Shown here: piece after piece, positions 1 to 12,204 of the stretch | How positions within the stretch are numbered: position 1 is the stretch's first letter | Layout: each line of letters begins with the position of its first letter | NCBI RefSeq assembly: GCF_037392515.1 | Contig: NC_090292.1 | Coordinates: 44,505,747 to 44,569,746, forward strand | Direction of reading: 5' to 3' | From: Haliotis asinina | Lineage: Eukaryota > Mollusca > Gastropoda > Lepetellida > Haliotidae | DNA: 64,000 nt | The notes under the pieces: model-generated | Told to the model about the DNA's origin: nothing | The model's database searches: none | The model's input: only the letters and a program-made list of their open reading frames with translations | Made by a program: the position numbers and the translations under genes

Positions 1-79
1 GGACATAGCAGTATGCACAAGATATGTCCCTAGTTTCCAGTGAAATTTGGTTGATCATTGTTTGTCAGTGATTCATATA

Positions 80-255
80 CAGTGCAAGCTGTCTAAACCG
101 GCACACATTGGGACTAAATGAACTATCTAGTTTAGACAGTCTGTCGGCTTGCAAAGCTGATGGTAAATGTACAAATCACGAATGGAACCGATATATTATG
201 CCAGTGTTGACAACTTACCGGATTGGACAAATGCCGGTTTTGACAGCTTCCACTG
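80..255. mobile_element. Tigger/pogo-like MITE
   Basis: A 176-bp element with imperfect terminal inverted repeats. The left end reads CAGTGCAAGCTGTC then AAACCGGCA, and the reverse complement of the right end reads CAGTGGAAGCTGTC then AAACCGGCA. A TA dinucleotide precedes the left end; the right flank is CA, consistent with a mutated TA target duplication. CAGT-type ends and TA targets are typical of pogo/Tigger elements. There is no transposase inside, so it is non-autonomous. Family name is by resemblance only. Confidence 0.5.
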
Positions 256-670
256 CAGTTGCTGTCGTTGTGTGCTTGTAACAGTAGAAATTGTGACAAA
301 TTTAGAAGATATTTCTTCCGAACATAAACTCTTCTGTCGCTTGTATTTTAGGTCGTCGCGACAAATTCATAATATTCACACATTTGGATAAAAATTCTTC
401 CGAGCTAGTTTTGTCAAAATGAATGACACAGCTTGAAATAGTTTTAACTTTTTCCATTGAGCACACGAATACCATAATCACCACTTTATGTAAAGTTGAC
501 ATAGAATATGCCATGAATCAGGTCAGTTGTCAGAACGGTTCAGTTCAGCTGACGACTTCGACCACTGAAATATGCGAAACAATACAAGCCATAAATCCTC
601 ATCTGATCAAATTTGGTTTCGGATTCGTGCTTATCAACTGAAGATTATGTGTTTCAATGAAAAAAATATT
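256..670. other. no recognisable feature
   Basis: Short ORFs occur in this stretch but none has domain-like composition or splice context. I see no gene here. Confidence 0.4.
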
Positions 671-778
671 GATGTTCGGGTCCAAGTGAAAGGAGACGAT
701 GTTGTGATCCAAGTAAAAGTTGCTGATGTTGTGATCCACGTAAAGGATGCCGATGTTGTGATCCAAGTTATAACCAAG
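671..778 (+). repeat. 27-bp tandem repeat, four copies
   Basis: Four consecutive 27-bp units begin GATGTT and contain GATCCAAGTAAA or a variant. The period is a multiple of three, so the repeat stays open and reads as a nine-residue DVVIQVK-type repeat. I regard the open frame as a by-product of the period, not evidence of a gene. Confidence 0.7.
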
Positions 779-1130
779 ATCTATACACCACCTCTAAATC
801 CAACATCTCGCTAACCGTAAAAATGTAAAACGTCTGGTCTATACACATATATCTCACCACTTCTAGACCAACATCTCGCTAACTGTAAACATGTATAAAA
901 TCAGATCCTCACACACGTATCACCACCTCTAGACGAACATCTCACTAGACAATCATATATCTCACCAACTCTAGACAAACGTTTCACTAGACACATATAT
1001 CTCACCACCTCTAGACCAACATTTCGTTAACTGTGAACATGTTTACAGTCAGGTCTATACTCACATCTCAGTAACACCAGATACGCATCTTACCATCTCT
1101 ATAGACGCACAAGGTCAACACATACACAAA
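779..1130. repeat. degenerate ~60-bp tandem repeat
   Basis: Diverged units repeat phrases such as CTCACCACCTCTAGAC, CAACATCTCGCTAAC and GTAAACATGT with a period near 60 bp. It follows directly on the 27-bp array. No coding potential is seen. Confidence 0.6.
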
Positions 1131-1164
1131 GTCTACTCATACATTCTGCCAGGTTTATACATAC

Positions 1165-1300
1165 CATATTCCAGATATGGCTGAGATATTGCCGATGTGA
1201 CGTTAAATTTGAACTCATTCACTCACTCCCGCACACACGCGTGAGTACACACATACATACGCACACACACATACACGCACACACACACACACAAACATAT
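1165..1300 (+). repeat. LINE/SINE 3'-tail fragment and CA microsatellite
   Basis: Positions 1165-1228 match the 3' end of the I/Nimb-type LINE at 7288-12740 (GATATGGCTGAGATATTGCC, then a GACGTTAAA block) and end in ACTCATTCACTCACTC. The tail runs into a CA-rich microsatellite to about 1300. This is a 5'-truncated retrocopy. Confidence 0.7.
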
Positions 1301-1955
1301 TTCTCACCTGTTCCATTAACAAATCCCTCAGATCGTATGGATGAATAAATTGAATATTTTATTCGTCTGTTAAATTACATACATCACCATGTTTCTGACA
1401 AACTAGGAACATTTATCACAGTACCTCCTTGAGGGATCTGCACCCCACCTGTATTTATTTCACAGGTGAATGCATTAGCAGTAGGAAACACAAAATATTT
1501 AACATTCGTCCCTAAATAATAAAAGACATACCTGACAACTAACGCTCAAGCGCAGAGAGTCAGTTTGACTTCCCTTTACCACTGAGTCAAGATGGTGTTC
1601 TATATTAAATTCAGGTGTGAAAAACGTATCTCTGTACACAAATTACGAAAATATCTTATTTTTCCTTATAATAGTGACATAACTGCACAATATGAAAATT
1701 ATGAATGTCACACGACTGGGATATATGAAGAATGGACACAACAATGCAGTTTCAGTTTCCCTCAGCTCAGCATGCTTAGCTTGAAATATTATCCGTTTCC
1801 GTCCGCTATTACGAGAGTGCTATCAACTTTACAGAATACTTTATCACAACGGAAATAAATCATAAATGTTCATAAGAATTAGTTTCAAGGCAACTGAAAT
1901 CTTTCAAATCTTTAATATAGATTTAAAGTGTACCAAACTCTTACACATCAGACCT
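1301..1955. other. no recognisable feature
   Basis: Holds an 88-codon open frame at 1592-1858 with no recognisable domain, signal peptide or splice context. I do not call it a gene. Confidence 0.4.
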
Positions 1956-1959
1956 CGAC

Positions 1960-1963
1960 ATAT

Positions 1964-2010
<47 letters not shown>

Positions 2011-2040
2011 CACACCTATAGATAGATAGATAGATATACA
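1960..2040. repeat. compound microsatellite
   Basis: A (CA)n run followed by TA-rich and GATA-type tetranucleotide repeats. Confidence 0.85.
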
Positions 2041-2084
2041 CACATATAAGATTATATTCCTGTCAAAGGATTCACTTGAAGATT

Positions 2085-2637
2085 TAACTGTTATCATGAT
2101 AGGATCAGTGTTATACTGACAGTTATCATGATTGGATCAGTGTTATACTGACAGTTATCATGATAGGATCAGTGTTATACTGACAGTTATCATGATTGGA
2201 TCAGTGTTATACTGACAGTTATCATGATAGGATCAGTGTTATACTGACAGTTATCATGATAGGATCAGTGTTATACTGACAGTTATCATGATTGGATCAG
2301 TGTTATACTGACAGTTATCATGATTGGATCAGTGTTATACTGACAGTTATCATGATAGGATCAGTGTTATACTGACAGTTATCATGATTGGATCAGTGTT
2401 ATACTGACAGTTATCATGATTGGATCAGTGTTATACTGACAGTTGTCATGATTGGATCAGTGTTATACTGACAGTTATCATGATAGGATCAGTGTTATAC
2501 TGACAGTTGTCATGATAGGATCAGTGTTATACTGACAGTTATCATGATTGGATCAGTGTTATACTGACAGTTATCATGATTGGATCAGTGTTATACTGAC
2601 AGTTATCATGATAGGATCAGTGTTATACTGACAGTTC
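2085..2637. repeat. 32-bp minisatellite, about 17 copies
   Basis: The unit contains AGTTATCATGAT, then A or T, then GGATCAGTGTTATACTGAC. Copies are almost identical and vary mainly at one A/T position, with two copies carrying GTTGTCATG instead of GTTATCATG. The near identity shows recent unequal exchange or slippage. No ORF crosses the array. Confidence 0.95.
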
Positions 2638-2639
2638 CA

Positions 2640-3415
2640 TGAATATTCAATAGTTGTTGGTCCTTTCAATCACATGGATACGAATGTCGTTTAAATTGTG
2701 CATCTTCTCAAATCTCACGGCACGCGTCCATTATCGAGAGACCTGAACCAGCACACACCTGATAACAAGCCGGCATTCCATCACAAATATATGCGTTTTG
2801 AAGAGAAACGGCTCTATCTGCGAATTCCAAGGCAGACAGATGTTATTTCTAGAACATCATGGCGCTAAAAACCGAACAGTTAAACGCTCACAGATCATTG
2901 ATCTTGTTTCTGATTCAACTGTCTACATGGATTGTGACACGTGGCGTGTTTGGGTCACATACCAAGCTCATTGTCAGAACTGTCAGAGTACGCTGGTTTC
3001 CCGTGACAAGAAAGCACACTGTACATCTCTGCTTCGTTGACGACAGCGTAATGTTGATCATCAATGTTCTCTCTTGGAGCATGAATGTCCTGGGTAGGAG
3101 TGACGTACAGATGAAACCTGGAACATATATAGCATGGCCCTAACCCATAATCATTTAAGGGCAAACATTTATGGATGTCAAATTCTTGTGATCAATATCT
3201 AAAGGCTTCTTCATACCTATTTCGAGGAGACAGGCATCTTGAAGATTCGGCTATACAAAATAAGGATTATTTCCAAATTTCGAATCCCATTCGGGAGAAG
3301 ATGTGAAATATTTTTGAAGCTGTGTAAGCAAGAGACTTCCAAATGTTATCTGACGTTTCAGTGACAGTTGTCAACGTTTTTAATTCGATTCGGCAGTGTT
3401 CTGATGAAATCAATC
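2640..3415. other. no recognisable feature
   Basis: Open frames at 2798-3143 overlap on both strands and show no recognisable domain. I see no gene here. Confidence 0.4.
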
Positions 3416-3417
3416 TA

Positions 3418-3640
3418 TGGTCTGTTTTTATATTGTACTGTCCCAATAGTGATACTATTATTTTTTTAAGTTTCCACACTAGTTTTAATAATAACTGTGA
3501 TAATCTAGTGGTTTTACTGTCCTTCGTCGACAGGTTCTTCATAATATGCATATATAGTCTTTTTGTCACGTATGTTCTCGTCACGATATGGCTGCAATAT
3601 TGCCGATGTGACGTTAAATATTAACTCACTCACTCACTCT
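3418..3640 (+). mobile_element. 5'-truncated I/Nimb-type LINE tail
   Basis: Collinear with about 12535-12740 of the full LINE: TTTTATATTGTACTGTCC, GTTTTACTGTCCTTCG with GACAGG, then TGTTCTCGTCACGATATGGC, ending in the (TCAC)n tail. It is a dead-on-arrival 3' copy on the plus strand. Confidence 0.8.
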
Positions 3641-5370
3641 GATGAAATCAGGCCTCATTTAGCAGCATTCGGGACGTTCTGGTTGTATTCGGGATGCACT
3701 GAAGGTACACGCGAGGTCGATTTAATCTACAATCAAAATATCCCTATACATTTGAGGAAGAGTCCAGCTGAAGTCCAGCAGCAATCGAGATATATTCCAG
3801 CTCATTCGAGACGCATTCGAGACGTTTTGACTGGATTTGAAGTGGCTCGTCCTTTTATTCTAATTTAGATATGTTCAGAATGTAGTTTGAATGCAGAAAG
3901 AATACGTAGAATACAGTTCAAATGCATATATAATGTCGTTCGATATTTTTTCCACTTCGAATGTACCTCGAAAGGTTTTGAACATGTTCAAAATAATCGG
4001 ACATGTTACAAGTATACCAGAACAGTCATTAGTTATACAGTGGTCGTCAGAAAATTGAACTGAAATTATATGCACAGAACAAAGATGAGTTCACATTTGC
4101 AGACACATCCTGAAGTCAGTTCCTGAAAATTATTCATGCTACACTGAAATAACGTGTAGGCCTACGGAAATTAGGAATAGCAAACACAACTGCATTGTTG
4201 TAATATCAGCTAACGTATCCAATGTTGCAAGTTTCCTCAACATTATTAACGCAGTATACTTTTGCATTATAGAATAGAATAGAATAGAATGTAACACAGA
4301 CTAGAAGGATAAATTTACAGTTTCACTCTATCAACTAACTTAACAATTATACACTGCTAACAAATGGGGTAAATCTATTTTGGTTGAATGAAAAATGTGG
4401 TCTCTGTGCAGGTGATGTTTGTGACAGCATATTCGCTTGAAGTACTTCAAATACAGGTCTGGTGATTCCGCCTGCTCTACCAACATAAAAGGTATGCACA
4501 ATGCTAAAACAATGCAAACATCTACCAGAATGAAGATATCTAAGTATTATGCTTAATTTTAATATCCAAATCGGTTAAATATTTTCTTCCTGAGGTTCAG
4601 TGATTCCATATATTCAATGATGATCTTTTTGTTGCCTTTTTAGCATTTTTGAAAGAAATTAGCCAATGTTTGTTTATATCAAAATATATGTCAAGTCATA
4701 AGATAAATCATATTTCATTCAGAGGTCAAGGCAGATGGAAGAACACGCCTTGGTTACAGATGATGATGTGTGATTATTTCTTCTTCTTCTTCTCCTTCAT
4801 TTGTTGACAGAAGATATAAGGATGTCCAAGTTCTGACATGCACTTTAAGAAATAAATTAATAAAATATAAATAAAAAAAATTTACTTACACCAGAATTAT
4901 CCTTTGCTTATTTTGTTGCTGTCAAAATTTTACCTCATCAAGATTGTGGGAAATCAGATGCAGTAGCTATTGTGTTTCTCTCACTGTCGCCAAAATGCCA
5001 AAATCTGTCAAAATCTAGGGTAAGGCCAAGAAAGATTTAAATGTTTCACATCTTTGTGTTGGACTTTTCTTGAGCTTTTTGTGTTAGTTATTGATTTGAA
5101 AACAACTATTGTTAGTATTGTTTTGAAACAGTTGTGATATGTATGGACTTGAAAGGTGTTTTGAAATATGCAACATATTTTAACTGTGTTCAGAAACACT
5201 TTTTTTCTTGAGCTTACATCAAGCTGTCCAGCGAAAACAGAGACAATGTGCTTAACTGAGTTGCCGTTTCAGCCCAAAGCGAATTCAATTTGAAGAATTT
5301 ATTGCGTGTTATGTGATAGTGTTTCTAAATTCGTACAAACATTTCAGAGTAGATGACAAGTAAGGCATTA
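3641..5370. other. intergenic, simple repeats only
   Basis: Contains a short GAATA pentanucleotide run near 4270-4290 and a TTC run near 4780. On the minus strand near 4930-4975 a short frame after an acceptor-like CAG could end gene A, but nothing independent supports it. No other feature recognised. Confidence 0.35.
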
Positions 5371-5376
5371 AAGAAA

Positions 5377-5530
5377 ATTTGGGCCAACGTTGGGGCAAGC
5401 TTGAAGGGACTTTGGGCCAACAATGTTAGCCAACTTTGGCACGGCAGTCACGATTACGTTGGGCCAACGTTGGCATCCGACGTTGGGCCAACATAAGTGG
5501 TGACGTTGGGTCAACGTTGAACTTACATCA
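5377..5530. repeat. palindromic GGGCCAACGTTGGC repeat cluster
   Basis: Irregularly spaced copies of the near-palindrome TTGGGCCAACGTTGG occur around 5380, 5410, 5457 and 5480-5515, with diverged forms between. It lies downstream of gene A on that gene's strand. Origin unknown; it could be a decayed minisatellite or the end of a DNA element. Confidence 0.6.
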
Positions 5531-5654
5531 GAATGAGATCTGAGATATCTATCTGAGATACTCAGATACTTTCTCACTCGTCCGCCCGTTCTCACTTGTT
5601 GACAGCAATGACAATAAAAGAGACCCAACCCTTTCAAGATCATATCTAACTCAC

Positions 5655-5769
5655 CTGGCTCTTCTGAAATGTCGACAACACCAGCTCACAGCAAGGACCA
5701 CAACAACAATGACAAGAACTGATGCTGCAGCTAGTGATGCAGACAGGCCCATCGGCACCCCCACGTCTT
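5655..5769 (-). CDS. gene A transmembrane exon
   Basis: 115 nt, phase 1 in and phase 2 out, the same length and phase as the gene B transmembrane exon. It encodes one hydrophobic span followed by arginine-rich residues that would face the cytosol. Confidence 0.8.
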
Positions 5770-6580
5770 CTGGTGACAAAGAACAAGTCTGGTGTGTATT
5801 GAGGATCACTTGACATAAACACATAGGACAAAACACGAGGCAGCTATCATCTCGTACTTCTCCTGTTTAATTCGGGTTTGCAAGTGGTTAAGTTGTTCCC
5901 TCGTCACAATGAAAACACGAGTTCAATTCCTCACATGCGTGAGCCCCATTTACGGTGTTCCTCGCCCATGATATCGCTGGATTAAAGCGGCGTAAAACCA
6001 GACTCACCCACGCAATAACCCCGGATTCCAGAATAGTTGTTGAAATTCAAATAATAAGATAAAATGAAATGGGACTAGGGTTGTCAATTTACACTCACCC
6101 ACCAGACTCACTGTCCTTACCCGGAGATGATCGGAGGTTGGACATCAATACTTGAACAACAATAATACATGCGGTAATACATACCCGGCTTCTCATTACA
6201 TTCTCCTGTCAACCTGTTGCATGACGTACAGCCACTTGAGCAACTCTTACAGCCAGTTCCGTAGTAGGAGTCTATACATCCAGACACACAGGAAGAGCCC
6301 AGCTGACAATATCCTCCATCACAGCCACCTGGACATGCTGTACAGTTACCTCCTGGAATGTCACATGGAATGCTGCAACCAATGCCATAATAACCAGCCA
6401 CACATCCAGCAGTGCAGTTACCAGTACCATGTTCTGAGAGCACACACGTGTTATTCCTACAGTTCCTGCTGCACACAGACCTACACTGTCTATCATAATA
6501 CCCAGTGTCACAGTCAGTGAGGCAGTCCCCGGTCTCTCTGTCACAGTCTGAACAGTGATGGGTGTCAGGACATGGAACGG
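5655..6580 (-). CDS. gene A: EGF-like single-pass membrane protein (partial)
   Basis: Two exons are supported. Exon 6185-6580 (396 nt, acceptor TTTTTTCAG, donor GTATGT) encodes about 132 cysteine-rich residues of EGF/laminin-EGF type, including CPGGCDGGYC and SYYGTGC. Exon 5655-5769 (115 nt, acceptor GTCACCAG, donor GTGAGT) encodes a short stalk, a hydrophobic span (SLAAASVLVIVVVVLAVSW) and a basic CCRHFRRAR end. The exons join in phase 1 and the second leaves in phase 2, exactly as in genes B and C. It is therefore a type I membrane receptor-like protein with the ectodomain outside the cell. No signal-peptide exon upstream or secure cytoplasmic exon downstream was found, so the gene may be a fragment, or its first exon may lie beyond the LINE block at 7-17 kb. 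Ligand unknown. Splice phases make the exon calls strong; completeness is uncertain. Confidence 0.75.
5875..6025 (+). mobile_element. tRNA-headed SINE in gene A intron
   Basis: A tRNA-like head (AGTGGTTAAG near box A, GAGTTCAATTCC near box B) is followed by a body ending ATATCGCTGGATTAAAGCGG, then CGTAAAACCAGACTCACCCA. The 3' end is the same type as the other (TCAC)n-tailed SINEs here. It sits in the intron between the two gene A exons. Confidence 0.65.
6185..6580 (-). CDS. gene A EGF-like exon
   Basis: Phase 1 to phase 1, 132 codons, about two dozen cysteines. The region from TACPGGC to GCKSCSS is almost identical to the matching part of the gene C exon at 52155-52655. Confidence 0.8.
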
Positions 6581-6599
6581 CTGAAAAAAGAACGGTAAA

Positions 6600-7015
6600 G
6601 ATGTATATTATTCCCTAACTAAAACTGAGCATTCTGTGCAACACAAACAGTAAAAGATCCCTAACTGTGGCAAATGAGACCTGAGATATTCTTCATTTTC
6701 AGAAGGTAAGGAAATCTAGACTTGCCACATTTTCGAGACTTGCGTTGGCTTTCTTCGATATATTTACTTCAGGGTCTGTGCGACAGACCAAATGCACAAA
6801 CGGTAAAGATATACCCATGGAAATGCTTAAGTTTCTTAGGGCAACTACTAACTAAATTATTTAGGGTCTACTAACTTAAGCGCCGGGTATTATCGTTTTC
6901 GTGAAGAGCAGTTCACTCAAACTCACCATAATGCTTTCCATGCACGTGCACTACATGCTCCTAAGGTTACATGCACTTAAATTTGCACATTACATGTATG
7001 TGCACTGTGAAATAC
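6600..7015. other. no recognisable feature
   Basis: Upstream side of the gene A EGF exon. I searched for a minus-strand signal-peptide exon with a phase-1 donor and did not find one. Confidence 0.35.
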
Positions 7016-7019
7016 AACC

Positions 7020-7287
7020 TTTAAAAACACTGTTAACAGGGCGGGACAGTACTTAACTTTGGCAGAAATGGGAGGCAACTGGCATGGTTAATGCTGGAAG
7101 CTCATTACGACAGGTTGCAACAACTTTTCACAAGTCTGTTAGCGTAATATCCAGACTTTGGAATCTCTATTCAGCGACTGGTGACGTCAAAATGAGGCGT
7201 GGTCGGGGAGGGAAAAAGAAAACCACCCCACGGGATGACCGGACCCTACGCCTTATTGCTTTGCGAGACAGGTTTAAATCCTCCTCC
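7020..7287 (+). pseudogene. Tc1-like transposase, 5' part
   Basis: The reading GMVNAGSSLRQVATTFHKS, then VSVISRLWNLYSATG and RTLRLIALRDRF, matches the N-terminal helix-turn-helix DNA-binding region of Tc1-family transposases. The frame is cut at 7287 by insertion of a LINE and resumes at 12741. Without the catalytic half in one piece it is inactive. The left terminal inverted repeat was not located. Confidence 0.8.
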
Positions 7288-7481
7288 GGCACCCGTGAAG
7301 AGCCACCTCCTCGTGGTGGGTGCTGGGTCACGCTAAGCGCTCTTCTCCCGTGTGGACCCGGGGCAAAATGTGTCCACAGCACCCCATTGCTGGTCGTAAG
7401 AGGCGACTAAATTGGGCAACCTGTTTGCCGTGGGTTGCGTCCCGTGTCGGTGGAGGACGGGATCCTGGTGGTTGAGGGAAG

Positions 7482-8679
7482 TTGGGCTTTAACTGCGTTC
7501 CATTTGCCCAACACACCACCTTTGATTACTGGCCACGTTTTCTTGTTGTTGAGACTATTGACAAGACCCCCTTAAAGTTGAATCCTTTTGCCGTAGCTAA
7601 AGGTATACAAGGCATCGCCGGTGATGTTATAAACATTAGACGATTACGTTCCGGTGCCCTTCTGGTTGAGTGTGCAAAAAGACAGCAAGCCACCAATCTT
7701 ATGAGTACTAAATCGTTTGTCGGTATTCCAGTTACGATCTCGGCTCACAAAACACTTAACACGAGCAAAGGAATTGTCAGGGACCGTGAACGTTTGTTTG
7801 CTGACATGTCAGAACTTGACATCGCCACATCGCCTATGTCAAACGTTTTGCAACCCGTAGAAATGATGCTACTGTAAACACAAATACATATCTGTTCTCT
7901 TTCTCTTCTCCAAATGTTCCAAAATCACTGAAACCAGGATACTGTAACATCAACGTTGAAATGTACATTCCAAACCCTCTTCGATGCTTCAAATGCCAAA
8001 CGTTCGGCCATGGGGTTAAATAACTGCACATTGTCTGTTGTTTGTGCTCACTGTGGTGAAAAGACACATACACCAGAAGATTGTGACAGTAACGTTAAGA
8101 AATGTACGAACTGCACTGGTGCCCATTCATCGTTTTCCAAAGAATGTCCTGTCTGGAAGTATCACATGGAGATCAACAAACTAAAATTCACCCGAAACAT
8201 TAGTTTTGCAGATGCCAAAAAAACTGGTCCAAAGTTCTGAACCTAAAGAAAGCTATGCTCCCATTACTAAAACATCGTCCAAAGCAAGTACAAAATCAAC
8301 CGCAAGTTGTCAAACTGACTTGACTTGGATAACATCAGAAGCTCCTCTGATTTTTTCACCTGCAATATCTACCCAAACGCCAGAGTCACTTTCGTCTCAA
8401 ATCCAATCAGTAGCATCCTCTGATCATGAGTCTTCTCAGTCAACTCCAAAACCTTCAGAGACTGTTAAAACTAAACCTAAAAGGCCAGACCCTATGAAAA
8501 AACTAAGTGGCAGAGCTCCTAAAGGGTCACAGAACAAAATACAATTGTTTAACAAATACGGGTCTCTCGAGGACATGGACGTTTCTGAAAACGTCCATTC
8601 TAGGGCACATAGCTTGTCGCCCTCCAAAAGAGTGCGGGGTAGATCCCCAATAAATCCACCAAAATATAGTTTATTCTAA
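7482..8679 (+). pseudogene. LINE ORF1, zinc-knuckle nucleic-acid-binding protein
   Basis: The N-terminal part (7482-7877) reads WPRFLVVETIDKTPLKLNPF and IRRLRSGALLVEC, typical of I/Nimb ORF1. A run of CCHC-like knuckles follows at about 7975-8150 (RCFKCQTFGHG, CAHCGEKTHTPEDC, CTNCTGAHSSFSKEC), then KYHMEINKLKF, a phrase conserved in these ORF1s, and a Ser/Pro/Lys-rich tail (8206-8679). At least two frame changes split it, one inside the first knuckle near 8010. The intact protein would coat LINE RNA. Confidence 0.8.
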
Positions 8680-11600
8680 TAATATTGTACAGTAGAACTG
8701 CAGAGGATTGAGGACTAATGTACATGAATTACAGCAATTAGTCCAAGATTTTACACCTTCAGCGTTATGTCTCCAAGAGACATATTTAAAACAAACAGAT
8801 ATATTTGACCTTCGTCAGCTTAATGCATGTCATTGTTTTTCACCTCCGGGTGATAAGGCCACTGGCGGATCATCCACTCTAGTCAGACAAAACGTTGTTC
8901 AAAGCCCTTTTTCACTTACTACTAATATGCAGGCTGTTGCAGTGAGAATTACTTTACATGTAGCGTTTACGCTATGTTCTCTTTATATTTCGCCATCTTC
9001 GACGTTTGCCAAAAGTGATCTTCAAGCTCTACATGACCAACTCCCGAAGTCCTGTATTATAATGGGAGATTTAAATGGACACAACCCACTCTGGGGTAGT
9101 GTAACTACAAACACGAAAGGTAAATTGTTGGAGGACTTTTGTTCTGACAATGATTTATGTGTCTATAATGATGGTTCCAACACATATTTACACCCTGGTA
9201 CGGGGATCCATTCTGCTCCCGACTTGTCACTAACAAATTCAGAACTACTAAATGAATTTGACTGGTCAGTCCACGATGACCTCTGTGGAAGTGACCATTT
9301 TCCTACTATATTAAAACCTGTAACTTCATCTGATGTTCCTCCATCATCAAGGCGGAATTTTAAAAAGGCTAACGGGGCTTTATATGAAACACTGTGTGCT
9401 TAAAAGATTAAACCTGAACGTTTTATTGACGTTCCAGATGCTATTAAATGCTTTTCTGATGAACTGAACTCCATAGCTGATGAGTGTATACCAAAGTCCT
9501 CTGTAGTTCCACACATAAGAAAACCATGGTTCAACGATGAGTGTAAACAAGCTAGGAAGGCAAGGAAGAAGGCAGAATATTATTTCCGTCGCCATCCTAT
9601 GGTGCATAATTTAAATAAATTTAAAATGTTAAATGCTAAAGCACGGTGTACTTTTAAACAGAACAAACGCCAATCTTGGCAAAATTATGTATCCAAAATA
9701 AATTCTCGGACACCCATGTCCAAGGTATGGAACATGGTCCAGAAAATCAAAGGTAAAGGTACTAAATCTACTGTCCATCATCTTAAACATGGAGATCAAT
9801 TGCTTACGGATAAATCAGATATTGCTAATAAACTAGGTGAAACCCTTGCTAAACATTCTTCCTCTTCTAATCATATACCTACATTTCAGCAATATCAAAA
9901 ACAACAAGAAAAGAAAACTATTAATTTCAATTCTGATAATGGGGAAGATTATAATGAAACGTTTTCTATTCTTGAACTCCATACTGCTCTTGATCAAGCT
10001 CATGACACTGATACAGGAGCTGACAACATACATTATCAAATCCTGAAACATTTACCAGAATCCTGTCTGGAAAGTCTCCTAAATATTTTTGATGATATTT
10101 GGACATCGGGTAACTTTCCTCCTTCATGACGTGACGCCATAGTAGTACCAATACCTAAACCTGGACGTGATCATACCGACCCATCCAATTATCGTCCGAT
10201 TTCATTAACTAGCTGTGTTTGTAAGACCATGGAACGCATGATAAATAATCGACTTGTTTGGTACATGGAAACAAACAACCTTATCACAGATATACAGTGT
10301 GGTTTCCGTAAAAACAGAAGTACTGTCGATCACTTAGTGCGTTTAGAATCATTTGTTAAAAACTCACTAATTAACAACCAACACGCTGTGTCTATCTTTT
10401 TTTATCTTGAAAAAGCATATGACACTACTTGGAAATATGGCATTTTAAGAGATTTACATGACTTCGGGTTGCCTGAATTTATAGCCATGTTTTTGAATAA
10501 CAGGCAATTCCAGGTCCGTGTGGGTTCTACCCTGTCTGATCATTACAATCAGCATTAGCATCAAGATCAACAGTTTATCGAAAGTTTTAAACGATTCAAT
10601 TGATGGATCGTTATTTGTGGATGATTTTAATATTTCTTGTCGTGGTCAAAATATGCATACCATTGAACGGCAATTGCAGTTGTGTTTAAACAAGATTAAT
10701 AAATGGTGTCTTGAAAACGGCTTTTCCAAATCGAAAACTAACTGCATACATTTTTTGTCGTAAATACAAACCACCGAAAGACCCTGAACTGTCTCTAGAT
10801 GGGACGCCCATTAAAGTTGTGAAGCACGCCAGATTTTTGGGTCTAATCTTTGATTCACATTTAACCTTTTTACCACATATTAAATCACTTAAAACTAAAT
10901 GTCTGAAAGCACTTGACTTGATGAAAGATGTTTCAAAATGGGGAGGGGATCAAGCTACCCTTCTCTATCTATATCGATCACTCGTTTGTTCTAAACTTGA
11001 TTATGGCTCCATCGTCTATGGTGGAGCCTGCAAAAGCAATCTTAAACTTCTTGATTCTGTCCACCATCAAGGTCTCAGACTCTGTCTTGGGTCCTTCAGA
11101 ACTTCACCTATTGACAGTCTTTACGTTGAGGCCGATGAACCATCTCTTGCACAACGCCGTATCAAATTATCTTTACAATATATCACAAAACTATACTCGA
11201 ACGAATCTAACCCTGCATATAACTGTGTCTTTAATCCTCTTTATGAGGATTTGGATAGTATAGCTCCCTTCCTGTCTTCTTTCTTCTCCCCCTTGGCAGG
11301 TGGTTAGACCACAGGTTGACCTAACATTAACTACATTTAAAAAATCAGAAACGAATGAATTACAGTATAAACAAGAATATAATCAATTGAAACATAACAA
11401 CTATAAATCCTTATTTACAGATGAGTCCAAGGACGGTGGCGCTGTGGCTTGTGCTACTGTCATTGGATCCAGAACAATATCTTCTAGATTACCAGATAAT
11501 AGTTCTATTTTTACAGAAGAAGCTAACGCCACATTAACAGCTCTTCAATATATTAAGACACCCTAAACGTAAGCAATATATAATCTATTGAGACTGTCTT

Positions 11601-12204
11601 TCTTGTCTTCAGGCGATTAAAAATTTATCATGTAAATATCCACTTTTAATTGACATTATTGAGTTGTATAATAATCTTGCTAGTGGCCAATGCGACATCG
11701 TCTTCTGTTGGTTACCCAGCCATGTAGGCATTTCAGGGAACACAATGGCCGATCTTGCTGCCAAGGCAGCACTCAACAAATCTGTGACACCACTTCTTAT
11801 TCCATACTCAGATTACAAAGCGAACATTAGAACTTATATGTGATCTGATGCAAAAGAAGTGGGACACCAAAGTAGGTATAAACAAATTACATGAAATAAA
11901 ACCGTATATTGGCTACACCTACTTGGGCTGTCAGTCCAGATTTGAAGAGGTCATTATGCGACGATGTCGTATTAGTCACACCAGATATACGCATAAATAC
12001 CTTTTGAAAGGTGAGGATCCTCCATTTTGTATCCCTTGTGATGAAAGAATCACAGTCAAGCATGTCTTGCTTGACTGCGTGGAATATTCCATCACATGGG
12101 ATACCTATTTTAAATCACGTCGTATGAAGGACCTTTTTACTAATATCAGTTCTCATTTAAATTTTGGATTTTTAAAAGAATTAGATTTATCAAATGAATT
12201 GTAA
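8680..12204 (+). pseudogene. LINE ORF2: endonuclease, reverse transcriptase, RNase H
   Basis: Endonuclease at 8690-9350 (CLQETYL, IIMGDLNGHNPLWG, GSDHFPTIL). Reverse transcriptase in pieces from about 10130 (NYRPISLTSCVCKTMERM, CGFRKNRSTVDHL, EKAYDTTWK, LFVDDF, KHARFLGLIFDS). RNase H at 11400-11830 (LFTDESK, FTEEANATLTAL, WLPSHVGISGN). The C-terminal cysteine patch CIPCDERITVKHVLLDC lies at about 12030. Several stops and frameshifts and one deletion separate the pieces. Confidence 0.85.

Noticed and set aside
1592-1858. Small gene of 88 codons
   Set aside because: No domain, no signal peptide and no splice context; length is expected by chance in AT-rich DNA.
2085-2637. CRISPR array
   Set aside because: Units are head-to-tail with no spacers, in a eukaryotic genome.
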